From Amycolatopsis dendrobii (lineage in GTDB: Bacteria > Actinomycetota > Actinomycetes > Mycobacteriales > Pseudonocardiaceae): a stretch of 64,000 bases of DNA. Shown here piece by piece: positions 35,041 through 43,207 of the stretch (position 1 is the first letter of the stretch; every line of letters begins with the position of its first letter). The position numbers and the translations under genes were made by a program. Under the pieces are notes generated by a model that made no database searches, had not been told where the DNA came from, and was given only the letters and a program-made list of their open reading frames with translations. The stretch lies in contig NZ_JACGZW010000012.1 of the NCBI RefSeq assembly GCF_014145675.1, positions 271,244 to 335,243 of the forward strand, given 5' to 3'.

Positions 35041-35438
35041 GTGTTTCCTCCTGCGCGGAAGGGGGGAGAAAGGACGTGCACCGAACGGGAAGCCCGGATT
35101 CGGTGCTGTGCTCGGCTGACTGCGGAGGCATCTCCTCCCTGGCGCGTCGGGTGACCGGATCGGGACCATGAGCCTCCAGTTCGGGCGGTCCGGACCGTCT
35201 CTTCGTTGAAACGGAACGTGATCAACCTCAGGTTTGTGATTCTCGAACAGCTTCAGGGCGGCGCGACACCGACGAAGGTAGGTTCACGTTTGCCGCAATC
35301 CCGCACCCGAACGGCGGAGCGACGGTGACGAGCGCAGCCCGGCAGCTGCCGCCGTGCTCGGCCGGCAGGCGTACCCGAGTGTCCACTTGGGACACTCGGG
35401 TAGGCTGTGCCGGCGCACGGCCGTCGAGAGGAATCGCG
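35041..35438. promoter_or_regulatory. Divergent promoter region between protease and ankyrin genes
   Basis: This 398-base region holds no convincing gene. It contains the strong dyad described at 35372-35402 and must carry promoters for both flanking genes. Confidence 0.5.
35372..35402. promoter_or_regulatory. Perfect 13-bp dyad, candidate operator
   Basis: TACCCGAGTGTCC (35372-35384) and GGACACTCGGGTA (35390-35402) are perfect inverted repeats with a 5-base spacer, 36 bases before the ankyrin gene start. The 31-bp symmetric site suits a dimeric repressor or MerR-like regulator better than a terminator. Confidence 0.6.
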
Positions 35439-36152
35439 ATGCCGACAGACGAGGACCAGCTCAGCACCTACGTCGCCATCCGGGAAGGTGCCGCAGACCG
35501 GCTGTCAGAGTTGCTGCGGGCGGATCCCGAACTGGCCACCTGCCCGCTGGGCGGCCCGGCCCGCGGGCGCACGCCGCTGCACGTCGTCAGCGACTGGCCG
35601 GGCTACTTCCCCAACGGGCCGCGCGTCGCCGAACTGTTGATCGCCTCGGGAGCCGACGTCGACGCGCGTCCGGACGGCGGGGAGTCTCCGCTGCACTGGA
35701 CGGCCAGCAGCGACGACGCCGCCGTCGCCCGGGTGCTGATCGACGCGGGCGCGGACATCGAGGCGCCCGGCGGATCGATCGGCACGCCGCTCGACAACGC
35801 GATCGGCTACGCCTGCTGGAATGTCGCACGCCTGCTCGTGGAACGGGGCGCGCGGGTCGAGAAGCTCTGGCACGCGGCCGCGCTCGGCTTGCTCGACCGG
35901 ATGGAAGAGCTGATTGCCGACAGCGCACCGGCGCAGGAGGCGCTCGATCAGGCGTTGTGGCACGCCTGCGCGGGCGGACAGCGACGAGCAGCCGAACGCC
36001 TGATCGGACTCGGCGCCGACGTGACGTTCACGCCCGAATACGGCCGCGGCACCCTGATCGACGCGGCAGCAAGCGACGGCACTCAACGCGCGAACCTGAT
36101 CGAGTGGCTGACCGGACTGGGTTTGCGCGCCTCTGCCGACACCGTGGACTGA
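35439..36152 (+). CDS. Ankyrin-repeat protein
   Basis: The protein has 237 residues. Ankyrin units are visible: GRTPLHVVSDW..., VAELLIASGADVDARPDGGE, SPLHWTASSDDAAVARVLID, AGADIEAPGGSIGTPLDNAI, then degenerate repeats to the C-terminus. There is no signal peptide, so it is cytoplasmic. The ATG at 35439 is preceded by GAGAGGAA. Such proteins mediate protein-protein contacts; the partner is unknown. The strong palindrome just upstream suggests specific control. Confidence 0.9.
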   Translation: MPTDEDQLSTYVAIREGAADRLSELLRADPELATCPLGGPARGRTPLHVVSDWPGYFPNGPRVAELLIASGADVDARPDGGESPLHWTASSDDAAVARVLIDAGADIEAPGGSIGTPLDNAIGYACWNVARLLVERGARVEKLWHAAALGLLDRMEELIADSAPAQEALDQALWHACAGGQRRAAERLIGLGADVTFTPEYGRGTLIDAAASDGTQRANLIEWLTGLGLRASADTVD

Positions 36153-36230
36153 CTCCCGGGCTAGCCGGACCGCCTGGCACTTGACCGAAAGAACGTTAAA
36201 CGCGCAACTCGTCGTTCTTCAGTCGCCTCT

Positions 36231-37155
36231 TCACGAAGCCGCCGCGATGTGCACTGAGGACGGTCGCGTCGCGGCGTCGTATGCGGCGCGCGCGCCGGTC
36301 GCGCCCATGCCGCTGTCGCGCGCGGGCTCGTAAAGCCGCTCGGGGCCGCCGCCCTGCCATTGGTTGACCCAGGTGACACCGGCCGGGATGCGCGCGGCGG
36401 CGGCGATGTGGTCCGGGTCGTCGGTGTAGACCGTCGCCGCGAGGCCGTATTCCGACTGGGAAGCGCGTTCGAGTCCTTCCTCGAACGCGTCCACGACGAC
36501 GACCGGGGCGACCGGGCCGAAGGTTTCCTCGGTCAGGACCAGCATCGAGTCGTCGACCTCGGTGAGCACGGTCGGCGGGTAGCAGAAACCCTTGCCAGCG
36601 GGGACAATCCCGCCGGCGCGGACCTTCGCACCCTTCCGCACCGCGTCCTCGACGTGCCGGACGACGATGTCCCGCTGCCGCTGGTCGACCAGCGGGCCGA
36701 GCACGACGCCCTCGTCGAGACCGTTGCCGACGGGGAAGCTTTCGGCCGCGGCGACGAGCGCCTCGACGAACGGTTCGGCGACGTCACGATGCACGTAGAT
36801 CCGTTCCATGGACGTGCAAATCTGGCCGGTGTTGATGAACGCGCCGAACGCGACGGCTTGGGCGGTGGCGACCGGATCGACACCGGCGTCGACCACGACC
36901 GGGTCCTTGCCTCCCAGTTCCAGGACCGCGCGGTGCAGCCGCTCCCCCGCCGCCGCGCCGACGCGTTTGCCGGTGGCGACCGAACCGGTGAAGTGCACCA
37001 GCTGGATCTGCTCGTGCCCGGCAAGCGGGATCCCGGCGCGAGCGTCGCCGAGCACCAGGTTCACCACGCCCGGCGGCAGTTCGGCCAGTTCGAGCAGGCG
37101 CACCACCGAAAGCGGCCCGCGTTCGGACGGTTCCGCAGTGTCCGCATGGGATTCC
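36231..37155 (-). pseudogene. N-terminally truncated aldehyde dehydrogenase
   Basis: From PLSVVRLLELAELPPGVVN the sequence is a good NAD-dependent aldehyde dehydrogenase C-terminal portion: FTGSVATGKRVG (NAD fold), LELGGKDPVVV (general-base Glu), NTGQICTSMERIY (catalytic Cys) and EETFGPVAPVVVVDAF. About 160-180 N-terminal residues, including the Asn and Lys that bind substrate and cofactor, are missing. The junction is right behind the stop of the GMC oxidoreductase gene, and no start codon with a ribosome-binding site exists there. A deletion fused the end of the oxidoreductase gene to the inside of this one. Confidence 0.8.
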
Positions 37156-37159
37156 TCGG

Positions 37160-38713
37160 TCAGTCGAGCCGGTCGGCCATCAGCTCGCCGGCCATGATCG
37201 CGGCGAGGTTGGTGTTGGCCCGGGGAACGGAGGGGAAGATCGACGCGTCGACCACGCGCAGGCGGTCGAAGCCGAGCACCCGGCAGTCGGGATCGACCAC
37301 GGTGTCGCGGTGCCCGGGGTCGCCCATCCGGCACGTGCTGGTGGCGTGCTGCGAGTCGCCCGCGGTGGCGAGCAGGTGGTCGTCGAGCTCGCTGTCGTTG
37401 TCCAGCGCGGCGAACAGCTCCTTGTTCGCGCTCTCCAGCGAACCGCTGAGGATCGGCGCGGTTTCGTCGGCGCGGGCCAGTTCGGCCAGCGCCCGCACGC
37501 CGGCGCGCAGCCGCGGCAGGTCACGCTCGTCGGAGAGCATTCGCTGGCGCACCAACGGTTGCGCGTCCGGGTCGGCGGAGACGAGGCTGACCTCGCCGCG
37601 CGAAAAGTTCTGGTTGAGCCAGACCCCGTACGCGCCCGCACCGGCCCCGGTGTCCGCGAACGCCATGGCGAGCACGCTCTGGTTCATCGAGACGAACATC
37701 AGGTCGCCCTCGGGCGAGCCGGCAGCGCTGGTGAAGCGGACGCAGACGTTGGTGTGCCGGTCGTCCGGCGTCTTGATCGCCGCCGCCTCGGTCAGCGGGA
37801 GCTGGATCATCGCGATCGGATGGTCCTGCAGACCGCGGCCGGCCGGCAGGTCCGCGCGGACGTCGATGCCGAGCGACCGCAGCAGGCCCGCGGGTCCCAC
37901 GCCGGAGCGCTGGAGGATCGCCGGCGTGTGGATGGCGCCCGCGCTCAGCACGACCGTGTCGGCGAGTTCCGTCGTGGCGGTCCCGCCGAGGACTGCGCGG
38001 ACGCCGATCGCGCGGCTGCCGTCGAAGAGCACCCGGTCGACGAGCGCGTCCCCGCGGATGGTCAGGTTCGGCAGCGCCCGGGCAGGCTCGAGGTAGGCGT
38101 CGTTGACCGAAACGCGCCGCCCGGCACGGGAATTGATCGGATACGGCGAGACGCCGGTGGCCTCCGGGGCGTTCACGTCAGGCGCCCAGCCGTATCCCGC
38201 CGCGGTCGCCGAGCGGTGCAGCGCGGCGTCGACCGCACCCCAATTCTCTTGTGGTGTGCGATAAATCGGAGTCGGGCCGCCGCGGCCGTGGTAGGGCTCG
38301 TCGCCGAAGAGCTCGTCGTCCTCCAGCTTCGCGAAGTACGGCAACACCTCGCTCGGCCCCCAGCCGGGCAGCGCCCAGTCGGCGAAGTCCGCCATCGGCG
38401 GGCGGATCGCGATCTGGCCGTTGATCGACGAGCTGCCGCCCACGCCCCGGCCGCGCCAGTACAGCGCCGGCGGCTGCTTGTCCGTCCGAGTAGAGTCCAG
38501 GCCCTGCCACACCATGCGTTCGGCCGCCGTCGGGTGCAGCAGCGCGACGATCGGGTTGGGCGAGCGCCACGCCTCGGGCATCTCCGCGGAGCGGTAGTCC
38601 GGGCCGGCCTCCAGCAGCAGGACCCGCTTGCCGCGCTCCGCCGAGCGCACCGCCAGTGCCGCTCCCGAGGATCCGGCGCCGACCACGATGAGGTCCCAGC
38701 CGCTGTCCGCCAT
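37160..38713 (-). CDS. GMC-family FAD-dependent oxidoreductase (choline dehydrogenase-like)
   Basis: The protein has 517 residues. The FAD motif DLIVVGAGSSGAALAVR is followed by GRGVGGSSSINGQIAIRP (GMC signature 1) and LSAGAIHTPAILQRSGVGP (signature 2). The C-terminus has HATSTCRMG and LRVVDASIFPSVPRANTN. The enzyme oxidises a primary alcohol. With an aldehyde dehydrogenase remnant behind it and a GbsR/MarR-type regulator divergent from it, choline to betaine aldehyde is the leading guess, but another alcohol is possible. The ATG at 38713 has AAGGAG upstream. Confidence 0.9.
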   Translation of the reverse strand: MADSGWDLIVVGAGSSGAALAVRSAERGKRVLLLEAGPDYRSAEMPEAWRSPNPIVALLHPTAAERMVWQGLDSTRTDKQPPALYWRGRGVGGSSSINGQIAIRPPMADFADWALPGWGPSEVLPYFAKLEDDELFGDEPYHGRGGPTPIYRTPQENWGAVDAALHRSATAAGYGWAPDVNAPEATGVSPYPINSRAGRRVSVNDAYLEPARALPNLTIRGDALVDRVLFDGSRAIGVRAVLGGTATTELADTVVLSAGAIHTPAILQRSGVGPAGLLRSLGIDVRADLPAGRGLQDHPIAMIQLPLTEAAAIKTPDDRHTNVCVRFTSAAGSPEGDLMFVSMNQSVLAMAFADTGAGAGAYGVWLNQNFSRGEVSLVSADPDAQPLVRQRMLSDERDLPRLRAGVRALAELARADETAPILSGSLESANKELFAALDNDSELDDHLLATAGDSQHATSTCRMGDPGHRDTVVDPDCRVLGFDRLRVVDASIFPSVPRANTNLAAIMAGELMADRLD

Positions 38714-38764
38714 GTGCCTGCTCCTTCGCCGGTCTTCGTGGCGGCTAGGATGCTGCCCGGTGCT

Positions 38765-38791
38765 ACGTTCAGTCAAGAGTGAACGTTCAGT
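38765..38791. promoter_or_regulatory. Repeated ACGTTCAGT sites between divergent genes
   Basis: ACGTTCAGT occurs at 38765-38773 and again at 38783-38791, and GTTCA (38767-38771) forms an inverted repeat with TGAAC (38780-38784). The block lies between the GMC gene and the GbsR/MarR-type gene, so it is a likely operator. Confidence 0.5.
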
Positions 38792-38817
38792 TTTTCCTGA
38801 GCTACAGTGAGGTGCCG

Positions 38818-39303
38818 ATGACCGTGCCCGCAGGCGACGACCGGCCCGTCGAGAACGCGCTCGTCGAGGACTTCGGCCTGCGCATCGGCCGGGCGATGGG
38901 CTGGCCGCCGATGGCAGGCCGCACGAGCGGCGTGCTGATGCTCAGCGAGAAACCCCTGACCCTCGGCGAACTCCAGGACGCGCTCGACGCGAGCAAGGGG
39001 TCGGTGTCCGAGATGACGCGGCTGCTCATGGTCAACGGCGTCGTCGAGCGGGCCAAGAACCCCGGGAGCCGCCAGTTCGTCTACCGCTGGCGCGACGACG
39101 CCTGGCTCGGCTGCCTGCAGCACCAGGTGACCGCGACCCGCGAACTGCTCGAACTGGCCGAGAACGCGCAGGAACGCGGGAAGCACCTGGCAGCCGGGCA
39201 ACGCGGCCGGCTGCGGCAGATGCGCGACTACTACGTCTTCATGACCGAACAGCTCGAAGCGCTCCTGGCCGAGTACGCCCGTCGAACCGAGACCGGCGCC
39301 TGA
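38818..39303 (+). CDS. GbsR/MarR-type transcriptional regulator
   Basis: The protein has 161 residues. The winged HTH contains SGVLMLSEKPLTLGELQDAL and SKGSVSEMTRLLMVNGVVER, typical of the GbsR branch of MarR regulators, with a C-terminal helical dimerisation region. The ATG at 38818 (GAGGT upstream) is preferred over a GTG at 38779, which falls inside the repeated operator-like sequence. It is divergent from the choline dehydrogenase-like gene and likely represses it until substrate is present. Confidence 0.88.
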   Translation: MTVPAGDDRPVENALVEDFGLRIGRAMGWPPMAGRTSGVLMLSEKPLTLGELQDALDASKGSVSEMTRLLMVNGVVERAKNPGSRQFVYRWRDDAWLGCLQHQVTATRELLELAENAQERGKHLAAGQRGRLRQMRDYYVFMTEQLEALLAEYARRTETGA

Positions 39304-39401
39304 CCTGGTCAGCGCCCCTCCTGCCGCACCGCGTCGAAGCCCTGCGGCCGGATGTCCCGTTCCGGGGCGGCTCGCACCGTCCTGGGCTTAAGGTGTGACG
39401 G

Positions 39402-40592
39402 GTGGAGCCATTGACCGCGATCGCCACGATCGCCGCGAAGTACGGCGCTTCCCAGCTGATCCGGGCGCTCACCGGGAACGACGAGCTCAGCGGCCTGGCC
39501 TCGGAGCTGCTGGGCGAACTGGTGGCCAGCGAAGACCGCCTCAGCGAGCAGCTGGCCGGGATCGACCGCCAGCTGGAAGAGTTGCTGGACCAGCGGTACA
39601 CGATCGCGTTGGGCGCCGGTCAGCGGGCATTGCGCGACGCGAGCACCGCACCCGAGCCGACGTCCCGGGCCGCCGAACTGGCCCGTGCCCGTGACTTGTT
39701 CCGCGAGGCCGCCGCTGCCGCTTCCGCCAAGTCCCCGCTGCAGATCGCGGTGGCCGAGCGGTATGTGGCGCTGTGCTCCCTCTCCGCGGGCCGACCCGAC
39801 ACCGTGCCCGCGGCGCTGGACACGGTGAACGAGGCGGCGTTCCGGGCGCTGACCGAGGCTCTTCCGCTCTTCGGACCCCGAGCCTATGAGAAGGCCCGGG
39901 AACAGGTCCCGCGGCTGGGCCTGCGGGGCAGGCGCGAGGAACGGATCGACACGCTGGGCAGCGATATCGTCGACGCGGTCGACGGCGTGGTGGACCTCGC
40001 CCTCAACCTCCTCGCCGAATCCGAGGCCCTGGCGCGCGGGCTCGGCCAGGACCTCGGGCCGGAAATCGACGTGGACCTGCTCCTGCCCGCGGGGTACGAA
40101 GACGACGACCGGCTGGCGAGCACCGCGCAGGTGGTCGTCCGGCCGACCGGACCCGGACCGCTGCGGTTCGGCCCGCTGACGGTCGCCTTCGGCGAGCCCA
40201 CCCCGGTTCCCGGCGTGCGGTCGCCGGCCCCGCCCGATGCCGCGTCCGCCTTGGTCGCCGCCAAGCTCGCGCGGACCGGGCCGCCGGAGCGGCCGCCCGG
40301 GTTCGAAGTGGAAGTGCTTGTCCGGTCGGACTTTCCCGTGTCCCCGGCCCTGATCGTGTCGTTGCGGCCCGGGCTGGTCCTTGCGGACGAGGCGATGGCG
40401 GAGGTGATGCCCGGACAGCCCGCGTTCACCGGCGTCGCCAGCGGCATGCTCGCCGCGAGGATGCAGGAGATCCGGCTGCCCTTCTTCCGTCCGGACAGGT
40501 TCGTCAACGAGTGGACGGTGAACATCAACAACGTGCTGATCTTCCAGTCGTCCGATCGCCAGCTGCACGAGCTGGACAGCGGCGGGCGCTGA
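39402..40592 (+). CDS. Hypothetical protein with helical N-terminal half
   Basis: The protein has 396 residues from GTG 39402. Residues 1-75 form amphipathic helices with coiled-coil character (LSGLASELLGELVASEDRLS, EQLAGIDRQLEELLDQRYTI), about 80-150 are TPR-like helices, and the C-terminal half is predicted mixed beta. No signal peptide, membrane span or catalytic motif is visible. I do not recognise the family. Its last 68 bases overlap the end of the beta-propeller gene on the other strand. Confidence 0.75.
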   Translation: MEPLTAIATIAAKYGASQLIRALTGNDELSGLASELLGELVASEDRLSEQLAGIDRQLEELLDQRYTIALGAGQRALRDASTAPEPTSRAAELARARDLFREAAAAASAKSPLQIAVAERYVALCSLSAGRPDTVPAALDTVNEAAFRALTEALPLFGPRAYEKAREQVPRLGLRGRREERIDTLGSDIVDAVDGVVDLALNLLAESEALARGLGQDLGPEIDVDLLLPAGYEDDDRLASTAQVVVRPTGPGPLRFGPLTVAFGEPTPVPGVRSPAPPDAASALVAAKLARTGPPERPPGFEVEVLVRSDFPVSPALIVSLRPGLVLADEAMAEVMPGQPAFTGVASGMLAARMQEIRLPFFRPDRFVNEWTVNINNVLIFQSSDRQLHELDSGGR

Positions 40593-41562
40593 TGGCGAGC
40601 AGGCTGCCCTTGGCCACCGCGAACAGCTGATCAGCCGCGGCGTTGCGCAGCGCCCAGATTCGTCGTGCCACGCTGGTGCGCTCGGTGAGCCGTCCGTCGG
40701 AAGCCAGGTGGAACAGCATCCCGGAATTGCTGGCCGCCAGGCAGCCGTCGGCTGTCGGGACGACCCGGCCGACGAGCCTCTCCCCGACATCGACCCGCCA
40801 CTGCGGACGTCCCACGGCGGAGTCCACCACGGTGTAGCCGCCGCGGAGCTCGGGCAGCCACAGCAACCCTGCTGCTTGTTCCGGTGCCGCAGCCGCGAGG
40901 TCGGTCTCGGCCCGTGCGAACTCCCGGACTTGATCGGCCGACAGGACGATCTCAGCCAGTGCGCGTCGGCCGCAGCGAAGCAGGAAACGGCCGGGCCCGG
41001 CCTCTGCGACAACGGATCCGGCGTCGTTGTCCGCGAGCGGCTCCGGCAGCCGCCACGCGGACAGTTCCCGGCCGTCGTGCCGATCGATCAAGCGGACCCG
41101 GGTGTCTTGTGGCTGGCCGATCAGGAACCCGTTGCCAGCGGGCACGGGCAGCACGGTGCGGATTCGCCGCTCGGTCCCCCAGCGGAGCTGCCCCGTCGCG
41201 AGATCGAACGCACGGAGCGGCGTGTAGCCGCGCCAGCCGCCGACGAGCACGACGTTCGCCGAAACGACCAGATGTCCGGAGAAAGCGGGGATGTCCGCGG
41301 ACCAGATCCGCCTGCCGGTCGCGAGGTCCAAACAGGACAGTCGAGGGTGGTCCTGCGGGATCGCCAGGCAACGATCACCGGCGATGACGACCGCACGCGG
41401 CCGCGTGCCGACGGGGACATCCCACCGTACCGAGCCGGCTGCTGGGTCGAGGCTCACGAGCCTGGTGCTGCGCTCGTGGACGATGACCTCGCCGCTTGTC
41501 ACCGCGAGGCCCGAGGCAACGCCGCGTTGGTGCAGCGGTCGTTCCCATCCGATTTCGATCAC
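40525..41562 (-). CDS. PQQ-like beta-propeller repeat protein, C-terminus probably lost
   Basis: The protein has 345 residues from GTG 41562. Repeating blades read SLDPAAGSVRWDVPVG, CLDLATGRRIWSADIP, AFDLATGQLRWGTERR, VDSAVGRPQWRVDVGE, as in PQQ/quinoprotein-like propellers. There is no signal peptide. After AVAKGSLLAI the last 20 residues are read through the coding end of the convergent gene and look artificial, so the natural C-terminus was probably cut at about 40590. The upstream gene lies 18 bases away, so they are co-transcribed. Function unknown; such propellers serve as protein-interaction or sensor domains. Confidence 0.65.
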   Translation of the reverse strand: MIEIGWERPLHQRGVASGLAVTSGEVIVHERSTRLVSLDPAAGSVRWDVPVGTRPRAVVIAGDRCLAIPQDHPRLSCLDLATGRRIWSADIPAFSGHLVVSANVVLVGGWRGYTPLRAFDLATGQLRWGTERRIRTVLPVPAGNGFLIGQPQDTRVRLIDRHDGRELSAWRLPEPLADNDAGSVVAEAGPGRFLLRCGRRALAEIVLSADQVREFARAETDLAAAAPEQAAGLLWLPELRGGYTVVDSAVGRPQWRVDVGERLVGRVVPTADGCLAASNSGMLFHLASDGRLTERTSVARRIWALRNAAADQLFAVAKGSLLAISARRCPARAAGDRTTGRSARC

Positions 41563-41580
41563 AGCGTCAGACCATCACGA

Positions 41581-42153
41581 TCACGTGGCGGCCGGCAACC
41601 GCATTCGTCGCGCCGCGGACCAGGTTTCCGTGGCAGCCAGCCGTCTCGGGTGGAGCATGAACCCTTCTGGAGAGTGGTTGCACCCGTCGGTCGCGTTGCG
41701 CTGCGCCGACGGGCTTGAATCCGGCTTCGTCGAACCCTGGTCGGCGAAAGCGCTGATGAAGTAACCGAAGTTGCCGTCGTCCAGCGGACCAGCGGTGTCT
41801 GCCAGTGCGTCGAAGTAGTCCAAAACCGCGCGAACCTGTCTCACCGAGATCGGATAGCCCTCCGGCATGGACAAATCGTCCATGCCGAGCACGGTCTCCA
41901 GGGTGTGATGGCTGGCCCCGGAGGGAAGGTCCACGGACCAGGCCAAGAGTTCGTCCGACTGGCGGAATGCCTCGATCTGCCTCCGACAGCTTGCTCGCTC
42001 ATGCTCCGGCTCCAGTGGTGGTGTTTCCCCGGGACCGCCTCCCAGAGCGTTCAACGGCCCGGCGAATGCCCCCACCGCGAGCCAGGCCACCCTCCACGGT
42101 GTCGGCCGCAGACGAAGACGCCCTGGGACCGGGTTCGCAGGACGCTTCGCCAC
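41581..42153 (-). CDS. Hypothetical protein with one possible membrane segment
   Basis: A reading of about 190 residues from GTG 42153 gives a hydrophobic stretch (WRVAWLAVGAFAGPLNALGG) then a plausible globular part: RRQIEAFRQSDELLAWSVDL, LETVLGMDDLSMPEGYPISV, RQVRAVLDYFDALADTAGPL, DDGNFGYFISAFADQGSTKP. Composition favours a real gene, at least for the second half. The start is uncertain because no good ribosome-binding site is seen. It is immediately upstream of the propeller gene. Function unknown. Confidence 0.45.
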   Translation of the reverse strand: MAKRPANPVPGRLRLRPTPWRVAWLAVGAFAGPLNALGGGPGETPPLEPEHERASCRRQIEAFRQSDELLAWSVDLPSGASHHTLETVLGMDDLSMPEGYPISVRQVRAVLDYFDALADTAGPLDDGNFGYFISAFADQGSTKPDSSPSAQRNATDGCNHSPEGFMLHPRRLAATETWSAARRMRLPAAT

Positions 42154-42647
42154 AGCGACAAGAGATGCCCGCCGCCCAGCGCCGCGGTGCACGGAATCGT
42201 CATCGGTGCCTCCCCTGCCCCGCTCCAGGGCAGCGCGGACGCGGAATCCCTCAGATCTCCGCGTCCGTGATCGCCTTCGCTCCAATCTCAGCGCACCTGA
42301 ACGCCATGACGGCGGATCGATTCCGGCCGGGCAGCCGCCGCTGACACCGCGAGCCGCGCCATTCTGCCGTTCTCATCTCCTGCGAGGCGACCACTCACGA
42401 CCAGAACCCCCGTCTCGACGCTTGACGCGCTCGACCGGAGTATTCCGGCGGAGTGCGCAGACGCACTCCGCGCATGGTCGTCGATTGTTTCCGGAACTGC
42501 ACCCCTCGCCGCCAAGGCACGACGTACTGGAATGCCGCTTTGCCGCGAAGCGAAAACCGACCATAATCGAGACAGCGTTCTCGTTCGACAGTTCACTTCA
42601 CAACGCCATCCCTAATCCGTGATAGCTCCAAGAAAGGAAGCTAAAGC
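42154..42647. other. Intergenic stretch upstream of the I36 inhibitor gene
   Basis: No gene is supported here. The region contains the perfect hairpin at 42448-42471 and presumably the inhibitor gene promoter. Confidence 0.4.
42448..42471. other. Perfect hairpin, 10-bp stem and 4-base loop
   Basis: GCGGAGTGCG (42448-42457) pairs with CGCACTCCGC (42462-42471) around CAGA. No T-run follows. It could be a terminator for an upstream transcript or a structured 5-prime leader of the inhibitor mRNA. Confidence 0.5.
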
Positions 42648-42648
42648 G

Positions 42649-43044
42649 ATGCGCAACATTTTCCGGGTCGCAGCACCGGCCATGCTCGGAGCCATGGGAC
42701 TCGTCGCGGCGCTCGGCGCCGCGATTCCCGCGTCCGCCGCACAGGAAAGCTCCGCCCCGGGCGCGGAAATCGCCGCCTACAACTGCTCCGCCGGGTATTT
42801 CTGCATGTACAGCGGCTGGAACGGCGGCGGAGCACGCTGCCAGTACCGGGACAACACGCCGAACACAGCCGACCGCTGCTCGTTCATCCGGCAGGGCAAG
42901 AACGTGCTCTCGGTCTGGAACGGCAACGGCAAGAAGGCGACCTACTACACCGGAACCAACTACCACCATCGGGTCGGCAGCACCAAACCCGGGCACGGCG
43001 GCAATCTTCAGGGTTCCTATCAAATACGTTCGATAAAGTTCTGA
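42649..43044 (+). CDS. Secreted peptidase inhibitor, family I36
   Basis: The protein has 131 residues. GAAAGGAAG precedes the ATG, and a signal peptide ends near ASA (about residue 33). The mature domain carries the I36/SMI-like pattern: NCSAGYFCMYSGWNGGGARC, then RCSFIRQGKNVLSVWNGNGK, with four Cys and the G-Y-x-C-(M/L)-Y start. The family comprises small exported inhibitors of metalloproteases. It lies beside a protease/regulator cluster, so it may protect the producer or modulate its own proteases (inference). Confidence 0.88.
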   Translation: MRNIFRVAAPAMLGAMGLVAALGAAIPASAAQESSAPGAEIAAYNCSAGYFCMYSGWNGGGARCQYRDNTPNTADRCSFIRQGKNVLSVWNGNGKKATYYTGTNYHHRVGSTKPGHGGNLQGSYQIRSIKF

Positions 43045-43052
43045 GATCACCC

Positions 43053-43100
43053 GAACGAGCCGGTTGGTTGCGAGTCGGACTCCGGCCGACCGGCCCGTTC
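43053..43100. terminator. Possible terminator between inhibitor and LAL regulator genes
   Basis: GAACGAGCCGG (43053-43063) and CCGGCCCGTTC (43090-43100) pair with one mismatch between two convergent genes. The loop is long, so the call is weak. Confidence 0.3.
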
Positions 43101-43207
43101 CGGAATTCGTGAAAAATGCATTTTCTCGCTTCGCAAAGGCTGCGAATTCCGGGACCTGGCTACGGTTGCGCAGCATTCGGCTAGCCGGACCCGAGCCGGG
43201 CGAAGGG

